10,540 bases of DNA from JBEGTT01 sp041179245 (GCA_041179245.1 JBEGTT010000179.1:1-10540); one strand, 5' to 3'. Positions 1 through 6,496 are shown, counted from the stretch's first letter. The notes: generated by a model not told the origin, from the sequence alone. Made by a program: numbers and translations.

Positions 1-850
1 GGATCGAACGCAGAAACTGGACGTAACCCGATGGCACTTCCATATCGACCATGAAATAGGCGCGAGACAGCGAGAACAACACGCTAATCCGCCAGACATC
101 CAACAAGATGGTATCCACGTAAAGCAGGCCATTTTCGTCGTGCAAAATCGGCACCACGAAGGGAATTTCGTGCTGACCGTTGATCGCTTTGCCCATGATG
201 TAGGCGGCTTTGTTGCGGTAAAACGGCGAGGATAAAACCTGAATTTGGAAATTAACTTCGCGTTGAGGAATGCCTCCCAAATGTTCGCCAACCGCTTTCT
301 GGATATTCGTAATGTCACGGTCTAAATCAGCAAAGGGGCGCTTCCAGCCAAAGCCTTCGATGATGCTGCGAATCGCGCCCGCAAAGCCGTCAGCGTGTGC
401 GTAGTAGCAGGAGTAAGTTTGCGTTCCATCGGCTTCAATGTACTCGGTCGAAACCGCTGGGCGGGCAAAAATGAAATCGTTGTGGAAATAGGTTCGATCG
501 AGAATTTTGGTGGTGACAGAATTGAAAAAAGTTTCCGCGAGTTCAGGCTGTTTGTGATTCAGCAGTAGCCCGATGTACAGCAATTTGACCTGTTGCCAGG
601 TTGAATCATCGATATTTTTGGCATCAAACTCAGACAGCAAGTGCTCGGCACACTCGTCGACCCGGTCATCATAAAAACGAATCCGTTCTTTAACCACGCG
701 ATGAACGCCCTGCCAATCGGCTTTCTCAAACCGTTCCTTCGCGCCTTGGGATGTCTCGCGACAAAGTTTGTAATGCTTGTTGAAGCCCTGAATCATCGTC
801 AGGGCAATCTGCTTAGCGGAGTTGGCGTATAAGCCGACGGAAATGTTCAT
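1..850 (-). CDS. aceK: Isocitrate dehydrogenase kinase/phosphatase, N-terminal half (partial, runs off left edge)
   Basis: AceK phosphorylates and dephosphorylates isocitrate dehydrogenase in the cytoplasm and so sets the split between the TCA cycle and the glyoxylate shunt. Reading the minus strand from ATG at 850-848 gives 283 uninterrupted codons to the window edge, about half of the usual ~570-580 residues. Recognisable family blocks are QGFNKHYKLCRETSQGAKERFEKADW (about 21-46, in part), AETFFNSV (105-112), FYRNKAAYIMGKAI (210-223), IPFVVPILHDENGLLYVDT (229-247) and SRAYFMVDMEVPSGYVQFLR (262-281). This is the N-terminal regulatory region; the kinase ATP site and catalytic aspartates lie outside the window. 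A GAGAG Shine-Dalgarno-like run sits 5 bases before the ATG. The gene follows a 20-codon ORF by 12 bases and the AlbA_2 gene by 67 bases, an unusual upstream neighbour for aceK, so transcription may read in from those genes. Confidence 0.93.
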   Translation of the reverse strand, partial: MNISVGLYANSAKQIALTMIQGFNKHYKLCRETSQGAKERFEKADWQGVHRVVKERIRFYDDRVDECAEHLLSEFDAKNIDDSTWQQVKLLYIGLLLNHKQPELAETFFNSVTTKILDRTYFHNDFIFARPAVSTEYIEADGTQTYSCYYAHADGFAGAIRSIIEGFGWKRPFADLDRDITNIQKAVGEHLGGIPQREVNFQIQVLSSPFYRNKAAYIMGKAINGQHEIPFVVPILHDENGLLYVDTILLDVWRISVLFSLSRAYFMVDMEVPSGYVQFLRSI

Positions 851-862
851 GGTGTCTCTCAG

Positions 863-925
863 TTAATACGTTGGAGCAAGGTTGGGCAGTTCCCGTTTGT
901 ATTCGATGCGGTTGGATTCAGTCAT
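863..925 (-). CDS. 20-codon ORF made of an orphan AlbA_2 start module, upstream of aceK
   Basis: An ATG at 925-923 opens a 20-codon frame ending in TAA at 865-863. Its first 13 residues, MTESNRIEYKREL, are identical to the start of the AlbA_2 protein; the remaining seven (PNLAPTY) are unrelated. The ATG overlaps the end of the AlbA_2 gene, whose TGA (920-918) lies inside ATGACTGA, and the stop is 12 bases before the aceK start. It is either a gene remnant left by deletion of a third AlbA_2-like gene, or a short leader that couples translation of AlbA_2 to aceK. The overlap is seen in the sequence; translation is not shown. Its own ribosome binding site is weak. Confidence 0.35.
   Translation of the reverse strand: MTESNRIEYKRELPNLAPTY
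887..925 (-). repeat. Start-module repeat, copy A (orphan, before aceK)
   Basis: This 39-bp unit differs from copy B (2241-2279) at one base and is in the same orientation. Homology begins exactly at the ATG and ends after the CTG codon for Leu13. The flanks on both sides are unrelated to those of copies B and C. Confidence 0.9.
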
Positions 926-2279
926 CACCGCCCACTTTCTTGAGTACCACACAGCCTTTCTCGGTAAGGCGGTATTTCTGAGTTGGGCTGCGGGGGGACT
1001 CAGGTTGCGTCAATTCCAACAGTTTGGCCTCAAGGGCAGGTTGTAAGTATTGATAAAGAAAACTTGGGCGATGCAATAACCCCAATGACGCCATAACCTT
1101 CTTGGTGCCAAGCGGTTCAGATTGAAAACAGGCGAGTAAACGCATTACTTGTTCGGTTACTTGTTCGGTTACTTGTTCGGTTACTTGTTCGGGGGCACCG
1201 TCAATTGGGCCTGCGTAAGGCAATATCACGCGGATAAAGCTTTTGCGAATTTCAAAGACCCCTTGGTTATAGGCCTGAACAATTCTCAAAATGCCAGAGC
1301 CTAAATGTTCAACGATTTCCAGATCGCGAAAAATTCGCATGATTTCTTTGTTACGTGGAATCGAGCCGCCATTGAAAAAATCTTCGGCTTCCAGCCCGTA
1401 AGGCAGGCCACCCATCGCAGTCACCTCAACGCGATCAGAAAAGAACTCGATTTTCGGCACGCCGCCGTAAGAGTAGTCGTTATGCACAATCGCGTTAATC
1501 ACCGCTTCGCGCATGGCGATGGCGTTAATCATTTCGCGCTCTTGGCGTAGCGGATAACCGATTTTGGTGAAGATGGTGTTTTCGACATTGACTCGCTCAA
1601 GGACGGCTTTTAATGCAGTCACCAGCGAACAGCGGCCATAGTCGCGGTTTTCAATCAGATGCATCCGTGTGGTGTCGGTGTATTTAGCGACTTGAATCGA
1701 CACGCCATTTTCATCCGCTAACAAATACGCAGCGTAATTCAGTTTGCCTTCGGGCGTGAGCAGCTCCAAGGTTTTCATGAACGAATCGTTGAGGTGCAGC
1801 CCTCGGGTTTCGTAATAGATGCGAAGCTGCTCAAAGCGCAGATCGTTACGTGGCGAATCCATCCTGCCGATGGTATTCCGCACACGCCGACCATACAGCG
1901 ACTCGATCATTTCTTGCGGCATGGGCTCTGTGGCACTGCCCACGCGCAGGAAACAGCCCTTTTCCGTCATGCCAAATTTTTTTAGGTGGTAGGGCTTTTC
2001 CAAACCGCCCGCCACTGTGATACGAACGATGTTCTTGCCGTCATGCAGCTCGTGGATGATTTCAAACAGCCCCATGATCGAAGGCTGAATGTTGTTTTTC
2101 AGCCGGTCTTTGACAGCCAGTTGCACCGCATCGCAATCTACCAATCCTACCGCTTGGCCTTGGTCATCTAGGCCAATGTAAACAATCCCCCCATCTTTTC
2201 CATTGAGAAACGCGACCACCTCTTTTTCGAGGCTATCGGTCAGTTCCCGTTTGTATTCGATACGGTTGGATTCAGTCAT
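918..2279 (-). CDS. AlbA_2 (Schlafen-type) DNA-binding / GHKL-like ATPase domain protein, putative regulator (COG2865-like)
   Basis: This 453-residue protein has three parts. Residues 1-~130 form an AlbA_2/Schlafen-type domain, recognisable from NRIEYKRELTDSLEKEVVAFLN followed by GGIVYIGLDD (30-39). Residues ~240-350 form a GHKL-like ATPase fold with REAVINAIVHNDYS (257-270; Glu258, Asn262, Asn267 and Asp268 in the N-box) and a glycine motif GSGI (327-330). Residues ~363-453 are a winged-helix-like tail. Between ATPase and tail lies EQVTEQVTEQVTEQV (364-378), encoded by four perfect 12-bp repeats. Relatives are called predicted transcriptional regulators and often lie in accessory regions, including near restriction-modification and other defence genes; no partner or target can be named here. 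The start is fixed by family agreement. Its own ribosome binding site is poor (GAGAG 13 bases upstream), but the stop of a 32-codon ORF overlaps the ATG, which would allow coupled translation. Confidence 0.85.
   Translation of the reverse strand: MTESNRIEYKRELTDSLEKEVVAFLNGKDGGIVYIGLDDQGQAVGLVDCDAVQLAVKDRLKNNIQPSIMGLFEIIHELHDGKNIVRITVAGGLEKPYHLKKFGMTEKGCFLRVGSATEPMPQEMIESLYGRRVRNTIGRMDSPRNDLRFEQLRIYYETRGLHLNDSFMKTLELLTPEGKLNYAAYLLADENGVSIQVAKYTDTTRMHLIENRDYGRCSLVTALKAVLERVNVENTIFTKIGYPLRQEREMINAIAMREAVINAIVHNDYSYGGVPKIEFFSDRVEVTAMGGLPYGLEAEDFFNGGSIPRNKEIMRIFRDLEIVEHLGSGILRIVQAYNQGVFEIRKSFIRVILPYAGPIDGAPEQVTEQVTEQVTEQVMRLLACFQSEPLGTKKVMASLGLLHRPSFLYQYLQPALEAKLLELTQPESPRSPTQKYRLTEKGCVVLKKVGGDD
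1145..1192 (-). repeat. Four perfect 12-bp tandem repeats coding EQVT
   Basis: The unit TTACTTGTTCGG (plus strand) occurs four times without a mismatch. Each unit adds four codons, giving the EQVT linker of the AlbA_2 protein. Since 12 is a multiple of three, gain or loss of a copy keeps the reading frame. Such linkers between ATPase and winged helix are known in this family; the perfect nucleotide identity points to recent slippage. Confidence 0.97.
2241..2279 (-). repeat. Start-module repeat, copy B (native start of AlbA_2 gene)
   Basis: This copy encodes residues 1-13 of the AlbA_2 protein, where the sequence belongs by family. It is 38/39 identical to copy A and differs from copy C at a few bases. 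The homology with copy C runs a little further, through the LTD codons. Confidence 0.9.
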
Positions 2280-2370
2280 GGCGCGGATTTACTCTCGCAA
2301 GGCAATTGTGCAACGGGCCGCTGCACAATTTCAATTCGCGACGCACTGCGTCGCCAATCGTGTCATTCAT
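2272..2370 (-). CDS. Possible 32-codon ORF linking the nuclease and AlbA_2 genes (unknown)
   Basis: An ATG at 2370-2368, inside the last codons of the nuclease gene, opens 32 codons beginning MNDTIGDAVRREL. They end in a TGA (2274-2272) within the ATGACTGA that starts the AlbA_2 gene. A good Shine-Dalgarno-like run (AAGGGG) lies 6 to 7 bases upstream. The ORF thus overlaps both neighbours and could carry ribosomes from one to the other. Against it being a real protein: I recognise no family, and two inverted repeats (2304-2330, 2338-2354) fill most of it. Confidence 0.3.
   Translation of the reverse strand: MNDTIGDAVRRELKLCSGPLHNCLARVNPRHD
2304..2330. repeat. Inverted repeat, 9-bp arms with 9-base loop
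   Basis: Arms AATTGTGCA (2304-2312) and TGCACAATT (2322-2330) are perfectly complementary around a GC-rich loop. No T-run follows on either strand, so a simple intrinsic terminator is unlikely. It could be a protein-binding site or an RNA hairpin that tunes expression between the nuclease and AlbA_2 genes. Confidence 0.7.
2338..2354. repeat. GC-rich near-perfect palindrome (REP-like)
   Basis: GCGACGCA (2338-2345) and TGCGTCGC (2347-2354) are complementary around a single base. As RNA this would form a 5-7 bp stem with a small loop. It lies 7 bases from the hairpin at 2304-2330 and just after the nuclease stop codon. It resembles short extragenic palindromes, but I see only one copy in the window. 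Confidence 0.55.
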
Positions 2371-3481
2371 GGCTTTCCCCTTCTATTGCCGCTTCAATCA
2401 GTTTCCGTTCCCGTTCAATTTCCCGTTTGAGCTGCTCTTCACTGGGCAGGCAAAGCATGTATTTTTGTTTGCGGTCATTCAGTACTGAATAGCGGGCAAC
2501 GGTGTCGCATTTTTCTGTGCAGAGAATCAAACCAATGGTGGGGTTATCGTCAGGGGCTGTGAAAAGTCCGTCAAACATGCGGACATAGCCATCCATTTGG
2601 CCGACATCGGCGTGGGAGAGTTTTCCGAGTTTCAAATCAATCAGCAGATAGAACTTTTGGCGGCAGTGGTAGAAAACGAGGTCAATAAAGCGGTCATCCT
2701 CTTCGATGCGGATGTGTTTTTGGCGAGCTACAAACGCAAATCCGTTCCCCAGTTCCAACAAGAAGCGTTGGAGATGGGTAATGATGGCGCGTTCTATATC
2801 GGATTCGCGTAGTTCTGCGAAGTCGGGATAACCCAAAAATTCCAATACGTAAGGATTTTTCAGAATATCGGCGGCGGACGACGCCGTCTTTTGCAACTGC
2901 CTGCCCTCAGCAATCAGCTTATTCGGTTGCTGGCTGCTCAGGCAGCGCTCGTAGTATTGAGTACTGGTTTGTCGTTCTAGCGTACGCTTATCCCATCCGC
3001 CTTCAATCGCTTCTTGCTCATAAAAGCGACGCGCCTCTAAATTTTCAACGCGCATCAACACGCGATAGTGAGACCAAGAAAGTTGAGGTGAAAAAGCTGG
3101 CACAGATTCTCCACCCGCTGGGAAGAGTTTTTCCGGTGCTGCTAATTCTCCACCCAGTGGGTGGAGAATCCTCAAGTTGCCGGGGTAAGCCTGATAAAAC
3201 TGTCTGAAATACCAGAGGTTTGAGGTAGAAAACCCTTTGCCGTATCGACGGTTTAAATCTTCCGAAAGTTTTGCGATGACCTGTTTTCCGTATTCCGCTC
3301 GCTCTTCACCGCCTTGCAGCGCCTGCACAATTTCGCGGCCAATCAGCCAATAGGCGACGACCATATTGGAATTGATCGCCCGAACAACATTGCTACGCGC
3401 TTGCTCAAGAATCGAAACAACCCGATCTAAAAGGTTGTCAGTCAGTTCCTGTTTGTATTCGATGCTGTTGGATTCAGTCAT
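2363..3481 (-). CDS. DUF1016 / YhcG-type PD-(D/E)XK nuclease family protein with AlbA_2-derived N-terminus
   Basis: This 372-residue protein belongs to the DUF1016 (YhcG-like) family. The N-terminal domain (about 17-185) carries VVAYWLIGREIVQ (41-53), YGKGFSTSNLWYFRQFY (80-96) and LSWSHYRVLMRVEN (134-147). The C-terminal domain (~205-345) carries the nuclease core: Asp267 in FIDLVFYH, then IDLK with Asp282 and Lys284, and Gln295/Tyr299. Most relatives have ELK, so Asp for Glu is a conservative change. The family is often found beside type I restriction-modification genes; its substrate is not well established. The first 14 residues (MTESNSIEYKQELT) do not look like DUF1016 but like the start of the AlbA_2 protein. 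Typical DUF1016 sequence begins near residue 17. An AAGG ribosome binding site 7 bases before the ATG supports this start. It is first of the minus-strand run leading to AlbA_2 and aceK. A palindromic insert lies at residues ~104-127. Confidence 0.88.
   Translation of the reverse strand: MTESNSIEYKQELTDNLLDRVVSILEQARSNVVRAINSNMVVAYWLIGREIVQALQGGEERAEYGKQVIAKLSEDLNRRYGKGFSTSNLWYFRQFYQAYPGNLRILHPLGGELAAPEKLFPAGGESVPAFSPQLSWSHYRVLMRVENLEARRFYEQEAIEGGWDKRTLERQTSTQYYERCLSSQQPNKLIAEGRQLQKTASSAADILKNPYVLEFLGYPDFAELRESDIERAIITHLQRFLLELGNGFAFVARQKHIRIEEDDRFIDLVFYHCRQKFYLLIDLKLGKLSHADVGQMDGYVRMFDGLFTAPDDNPTIGLILCTEKCDTVARYSVLNDRKQKYMLCLPSEEQLKREIERERKLIEAAIEGESHE
3106..3169. repeat. 25-bp perfect palindrome plus partial copy inside the nuclease gene
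   Basis: ATTCTCCACCCA (3145-3156) and its exact complement TGGGTGGAGAAT (3158-3169) flank one base. The left arm is repeated in direct orientation as ATTCTCCACCC at 3106-3116, 39 bp (13 codons) away, within an 18-bp block matching at 15 positions. The stretch codes for HPLGGEL...FPAGGES in the nuclease, between the two conserved halves of the N-terminal domain, where family members vary in length. It looks like a small in-frame palindromic insertion that was partly duplicated. Confidence 0.9.
3443..3481 (-). repeat. Start-module repeat, copy C (fused to nuclease gene)
   Basis: This is the third direct copy of the 39-bp start unit, coding MTESNSIEYKQEL. It differs from copy B at four bases, including the changes giving Arg6 to Ser and Arg11 to Gln. 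Upstream of the ATG the sequence is unrelated to copies A and B, apart from one further shared base with B. Confidence 0.9.
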
Positions 3482-3791
3482 GACAAAGCCTTACACCTGC
3501 ATCATCACGGAGGCTAATTGCGACACAGGCTGTGCCGCAATTCAGCACGCCTTTCGAATAAAAGAGATACCACATCCAGAAGCGCTCCAAATTTCGCTTG
3601 GAAAACTCTTTCATGTCCAGAAATTCCGACGTTAGGTCTACGCTCAACTGTTTCAGGAACCCACAGCGGGCCGACTTCTGACGCTCAACGATGTCCGCAC
3701 GTGGCGGTGCCGTTCGCTGAACTGGCGTTTATCCATCTTGACCTACTGTCTGATTGGTTTGATCTGCACGGGAAAAGAGATTGCCGAAAAA
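3482..3791. other. 310-bp intergenic region between alaS and the nuclease gene
   Basis: I find no convincing gene here on either strand. It contains the nuclease ribosome binding site, an imperfect hairpin (3518-3540) and a 9-bp direct repeat ACGCTCAAC at 3640-3648 and 3681-3689, each preceded by CCGAC. The minus-strand stretch TTGGAG with TATCTC 15 bases on is at best a weak promoter for the nuclease gene. No hairpin with a T-run follows the alaS stop, so readthrough from alaS cannot be excluded. An open plus-strand frame crossing into alaS has no recognisable protein sequence. Confidence 0.6.
3518..3540 (-). promoter_or_regulatory. Hairpin upstream of the nuclease start
   Basis: In minus-strand RNA TTGCGGCACA and TGTGTCGCAA pair over 10 positions with one G-U pair, around a 3-base loop. 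It ends 36 bases before the nuclease ATG. There is no following U-run, so it is more likely an operator or a leader structure than a terminator. Confidence 0.45.
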
Positions 3792-6401
3792 TTACAATTT
3801 TCCAGCCACCCAATCATTCACTCCCGCCAACGCGCCTTGCAGATTTTCTGGTTGCGTACCCCCCGCTTGAGCCATATCAGGGCGACCGCCACCTTTGCCG
3901 CCGACTTGCTGGGCGACAAAATTCACCAGTTCGCCCGCTTTGACCTTGCTGGTTAGATCAGCTGTGACGCCAGCAATCAGGGTGACTTTGCCATCAGATA
4001 CGGAGGCCAGCACGATGGCGGCTGACTTCAGCTTGTCTTTGAGCTTATCCATGGTTTCACGGAGGGCAGTGACATCAGCGCCTTCCAGCGTGGCGGCAAG
4101 CACTTTCGCACCTTTGACGTCAGCCGCTTGGCCTAATAAATCGTCACCTTGTGAAGCAGCGAGTTTTGACTTGAGCTTAGCCAGTTCTTTTTCCAGCGAA
4201 CGGACATTGTCTTGCAGTTGGTTCAACTTGGCAGGAATCTCGGCAGTCGGGGATTTCAATGCGCTGGCGACTTGGTTCAGCAGTCTTTCTTGATCTTGCA
4301 CCAAGGCCACAGCATTTAGGCCGGTCACCGCTTCGAGCCGCCGCACCCCTGCGGCAACGCCTGATTCCGCGACGACCTTGAATAAACCAATATCACCGGC
4401 GCGTGCAACGTGGGTGCCGCCGCAAAGTTCGCGACTAGAACCAATATCCAGCACACGAACCGTATCGCCATATTTCTCGCCAAACAGCATCATCGCGCCG
4501 GTTTTTTGGGCGGATTCAATGTCCATCACGCGGGCTTGGGTGGCCGCATTGCCTACCGTTTCAGCGTTAACGATGGCCTCGATACGACGAATTTCATCAT
4601 CAGTGACGGGTGCGTTATGTGCAAAGTCGAAACGGGTACGTTCAGCATTCACCAGCGAGCCTTTTTGCTGCACATGGCTGCCCAGCACTTCGCGCAGCGC
4701 TTTGTGCATCAAGTGAGTGGCGCTGTGGTTGCGAACCGTGGCGGCGCGTTGTTCAACATTGACCTGTGCCTTGACATGATCGCCTACCGCCAGCGTGCCG
4801 GTAGTTAATGTCCCGTGATGGCCGAACACATCGGCCTTGATCTTCTGGGTATCACCAACCGTAAAACTGGCAGAACCACTAATCAGTTCCCCTTCGTCGC
4901 CGACTTGACCACCGCTTTCGGCATAAAACGGGGTGGTGTCGAGTACGACGATCCCGTTTTGACCATGCTTGAGTTCCGCGACGGGAGTGCCATCAACATA
5001 GAGGGCGACGACCTTGGCTTCAGCGCTTAGGTGCTTGTAACCAACAAAAGTATTACCTGCGCCGGTGTATTCCAGTGCCTTGTCCATCTTGAACTTGCCG
5101 GCTGCACGGGCTTGGTTTTTTTGCTTTTCCATCGCTGCGTTAAATCCGGCTTCATCAACGGATAAATTGCGTTCGCGGCAAACGTCAGCGGATAAATCTA
5201 GCGGGAAACCATAGGTGTCATGCAGCTTGAAGGCGACATCGCCGGGCAACACAGTTACTCCGCCAGACAGTGCACTGTCCAAAATTTCCATGCCTGTCGC
5301 CAATGTTTCGTAGAAGCGTTCTTCCTCAGCTTTCAGTACGTCAATGATGCGCTGGGCGTTGGCGGCGAGATTTGGGTAAGCATCACCCATCTGTTTGACC
5401 AAATCGGGTACCAATTTGTGGAAGAACGGCGTTTTTTGACCCAGCTTGTAACCATGACGAATGGCACGGCGAACGATGCGGCGCTGTACGTAGCCACGAC
5501 CTTCGTTGCTGGGGATTACGCCATCACTAATCAGGAACGAGGTGGCGCGAATGTGGTCAGCAATAACTTTAAGCGATGGATTGCTCAGGTCTGTGGTGCC
5601 CGTTTCGCGGCCTGCCGCAGCGATTAGCGCGGTGAAAATGTCGATTTCGTAGTTGCTGTGAACATGCTGAAGGATGGCAGCGAGTCGCTCCAATCCCATG
5701 CCGGTGTCGACGCAAGGAGCGGGCAGGGGGGTGACGTTACCATTTTCGTCCATGTTGAACTGCATGAACACGTTGTTCCAGATTTCGATGAAGCGGTCGC
5801 CATCTTCATCTGGGCTGCCGGGAGGGCCGCCGGGGATATGCTCACCGTGGTCATAGAAGATTTCGGAGCAGGGGCCACAAGGGCCGGTGTCAGCCATCAT
5901 CCAGAAGTTGTCGGATTTGTAACGCCCACCTTTGTTGTCACCAATACGAATCACGCGATCCGCTGGCAAACCAATTTCCTTAGTCCAAATATCAAAAGCT
6001 TCGTCGTCTTCGGCATAAACCGTGACCAACAGGCGCTCTTTCGGCAGCTTGTAAACCTCGGTCAGCAGTTCCCAAGCCCATTTCAACGATTCACGCTTGA
6101 AATAATCACCAAAAGACCAGTTGCCGAGCATTTCAAAGAAAGTGTGATGGCGGGCGGTGTAGCCGACGTTTTCCAAGTCGTTATGTTTGCCACCAGCGCG
6201 CAGACAGGCTTGAACGGAGGTTGCACGGACGTAATTACGTTTGTCGGTGCCGAGAAAAACGTCCTTAAACTGGACCATCCCAGAATTGGTGAACATCAGG
6301 GTCGGGTCATTGCCCGGTACCAAAGAACTAGAAGCCACAACGGCATGGCCGCGTTCGGCAAAGAAGTCGAGGAATTTCTGGCGGATTTCAGCGCTTTTCA
6401 T
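3792..6401 (-). CDS. alaS: Alanyl-tRNA synthetase
   Basis: AlaRS is a cytoplasmic class II enzyme that charges tRNA(Ala) and hydrolyses mischarged Ser/Gly-tRNA(Ala). The 869-residue product has the usual bacterial length (E. coli 876). The order is complete: catalytic core from residue 1 with SSLVPGNDPTLMFTNSGMVQFK (25-46, in part), motif 2 region GGKHNDLENVGYTARHHTFFEM (70-91, in part), and motif 3 DTGMGLERL (232-240). The tRNA-recognition helical region (~250-450) follows, then the editing domain with zinc ligands His559, His563 (HSATH) and Cys660, His664 (CGGTH). Next are a coiled-coil linker (~715-750) and the C-Ala/DHHA1 domain with GGKGGGRPDMAQAGG (834-848). All expected catalytic and metal residues are present, so it should be the functional housekeeping copy. 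The start fits the family. A weak ribosome binding site falls in one arm of an inverted repeat just upstream. fnr lies 95 bases upstream on the same strand. Confidence 0.98.
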   Translation of the reverse strand: MKSAEIRQKFLDFFAERGHAVVASSSLVPGNDPTLMFTNSGMVQFKDVFLGTDKRNYVRATSVQACLRAGGKHNDLENVGYTARHHTFFEMLGNWSFGDYFKRESLKWAWELLTEVYKLPKERLLVTVYAEDDEAFDIWTKEIGLPADRVIRIGDNKGGRYKSDNFWMMADTGPCGPCSEIFYDHGEHIPGGPPGSPDEDGDRFIEIWNNVFMQFNMDENGNVTPLPAPCVDTGMGLERLAAILQHVHSNYEIDIFTALIAAAGRETGTTDLSNPSLKVIADHIRATSFLISDGVIPSNEGRGYVQRRIVRRAIRHGYKLGQKTPFFHKLVPDLVKQMGDAYPNLAANAQRIIDVLKAEEERFYETLATGMEILDSALSGGVTVLPGDVAFKLHDTYGFPLDLSADVCRERNLSVDEAGFNAAMEKQKNQARAAGKFKMDKALEYTGAGNTFVGYKHLSAEAKVVALYVDGTPVAELKHGQNGIVVLDTTPFYAESGGQVGDEGELISGSASFTVGDTQKIKADVFGHHGTLTTGTLAVGDHVKAQVNVEQRAATVRNHSATHLMHKALREVLGSHVQQKGSLVNAERTRFDFAHNAPVTDDEIRRIEAIVNAETVGNAATQARVMDIESAQKTGAMMLFGEKYGDTVRVLDIGSSRELCGGTHVARAGDIGLFKVVAESGVAAGVRRLEAVTGLNAVALVQDQERLLNQVASALKSPTAEIPAKLNQLQDNVRSLEKELAKLKSKLAASQGDDLLGQAADVKGAKVLAATLEGADVTALRETMDKLKDKLKSAAIVLASVSDGKVTLIAGVTADLTSKVKAGELVNFVAQQVGGKGGGRPDMAQAGGTQPENLQGALAGVNDWVAGKL

Positions 6402-6408
6402 GGGATTA

Positions 6409-6437
6409 GCTCGGCTACAAGGACAATAAAGCCGAGC
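6409..6437 (-). promoter_or_regulatory. Inverted repeat just upstream of alaS, possible AlaRS autoregulatory site
   Basis: In minus-strand order GCTCGGCT (6437-6430) and AGCCGAGC (6416-6409) are perfect complements around a 13-base loop, ending 7 bases before the alaS ATG. A TAAAAT hexamer that could serve as a -10 box directly precedes it (6443-6438), so transcription would start within the left arm; no good -35 is seen. E. coli AlaRS is known to repress its own gene by binding a palindrome flanking the start site. The likeness of position is my inference. An RNA hairpin masking the ribosome binding site is the alternative. Confidence 0.5.
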
Positions 6438-6496
6438 ATTTTACTGGAAAAGCAGGGGTTTTCTGAGAGTTTGGACTACGCAGGCTGAATCTGAAC

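Noticed and set aside
1145..1192. CRISPR-like array
   Set aside because: The 12-bp units are directly adjacent with no spacers and encode a protein linker.
2304..2354. Intrinsic terminator between nuclease and AlbA_2
   Set aside because: Two hairpins are present, but no T-run follows either on either strand.
3640..3689. 9-bp direct repeat ACGCTCAAC as an attachment site
   Set aside because: It is short, with copies only 41 bp apart and no integrase nearby.
3784..3800. Terminator at the alaS stop (AAAATT-GT-AATTTT)
   Set aside because: The stem is AT-only with a 2-base loop and is too weak to terminate.
3518..3943. 141-codon plus-strand open frame across the alaS-nuclease gap
   Set aside because: Its second half is antisense to alaS, the residue content is not protein-like, and no family is recognisable.
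5658..6488. 276-codon plus-strand open frame
   Set aside because: It is antisense to the strongly supported alaS gene and has no recognisable protein sequence.
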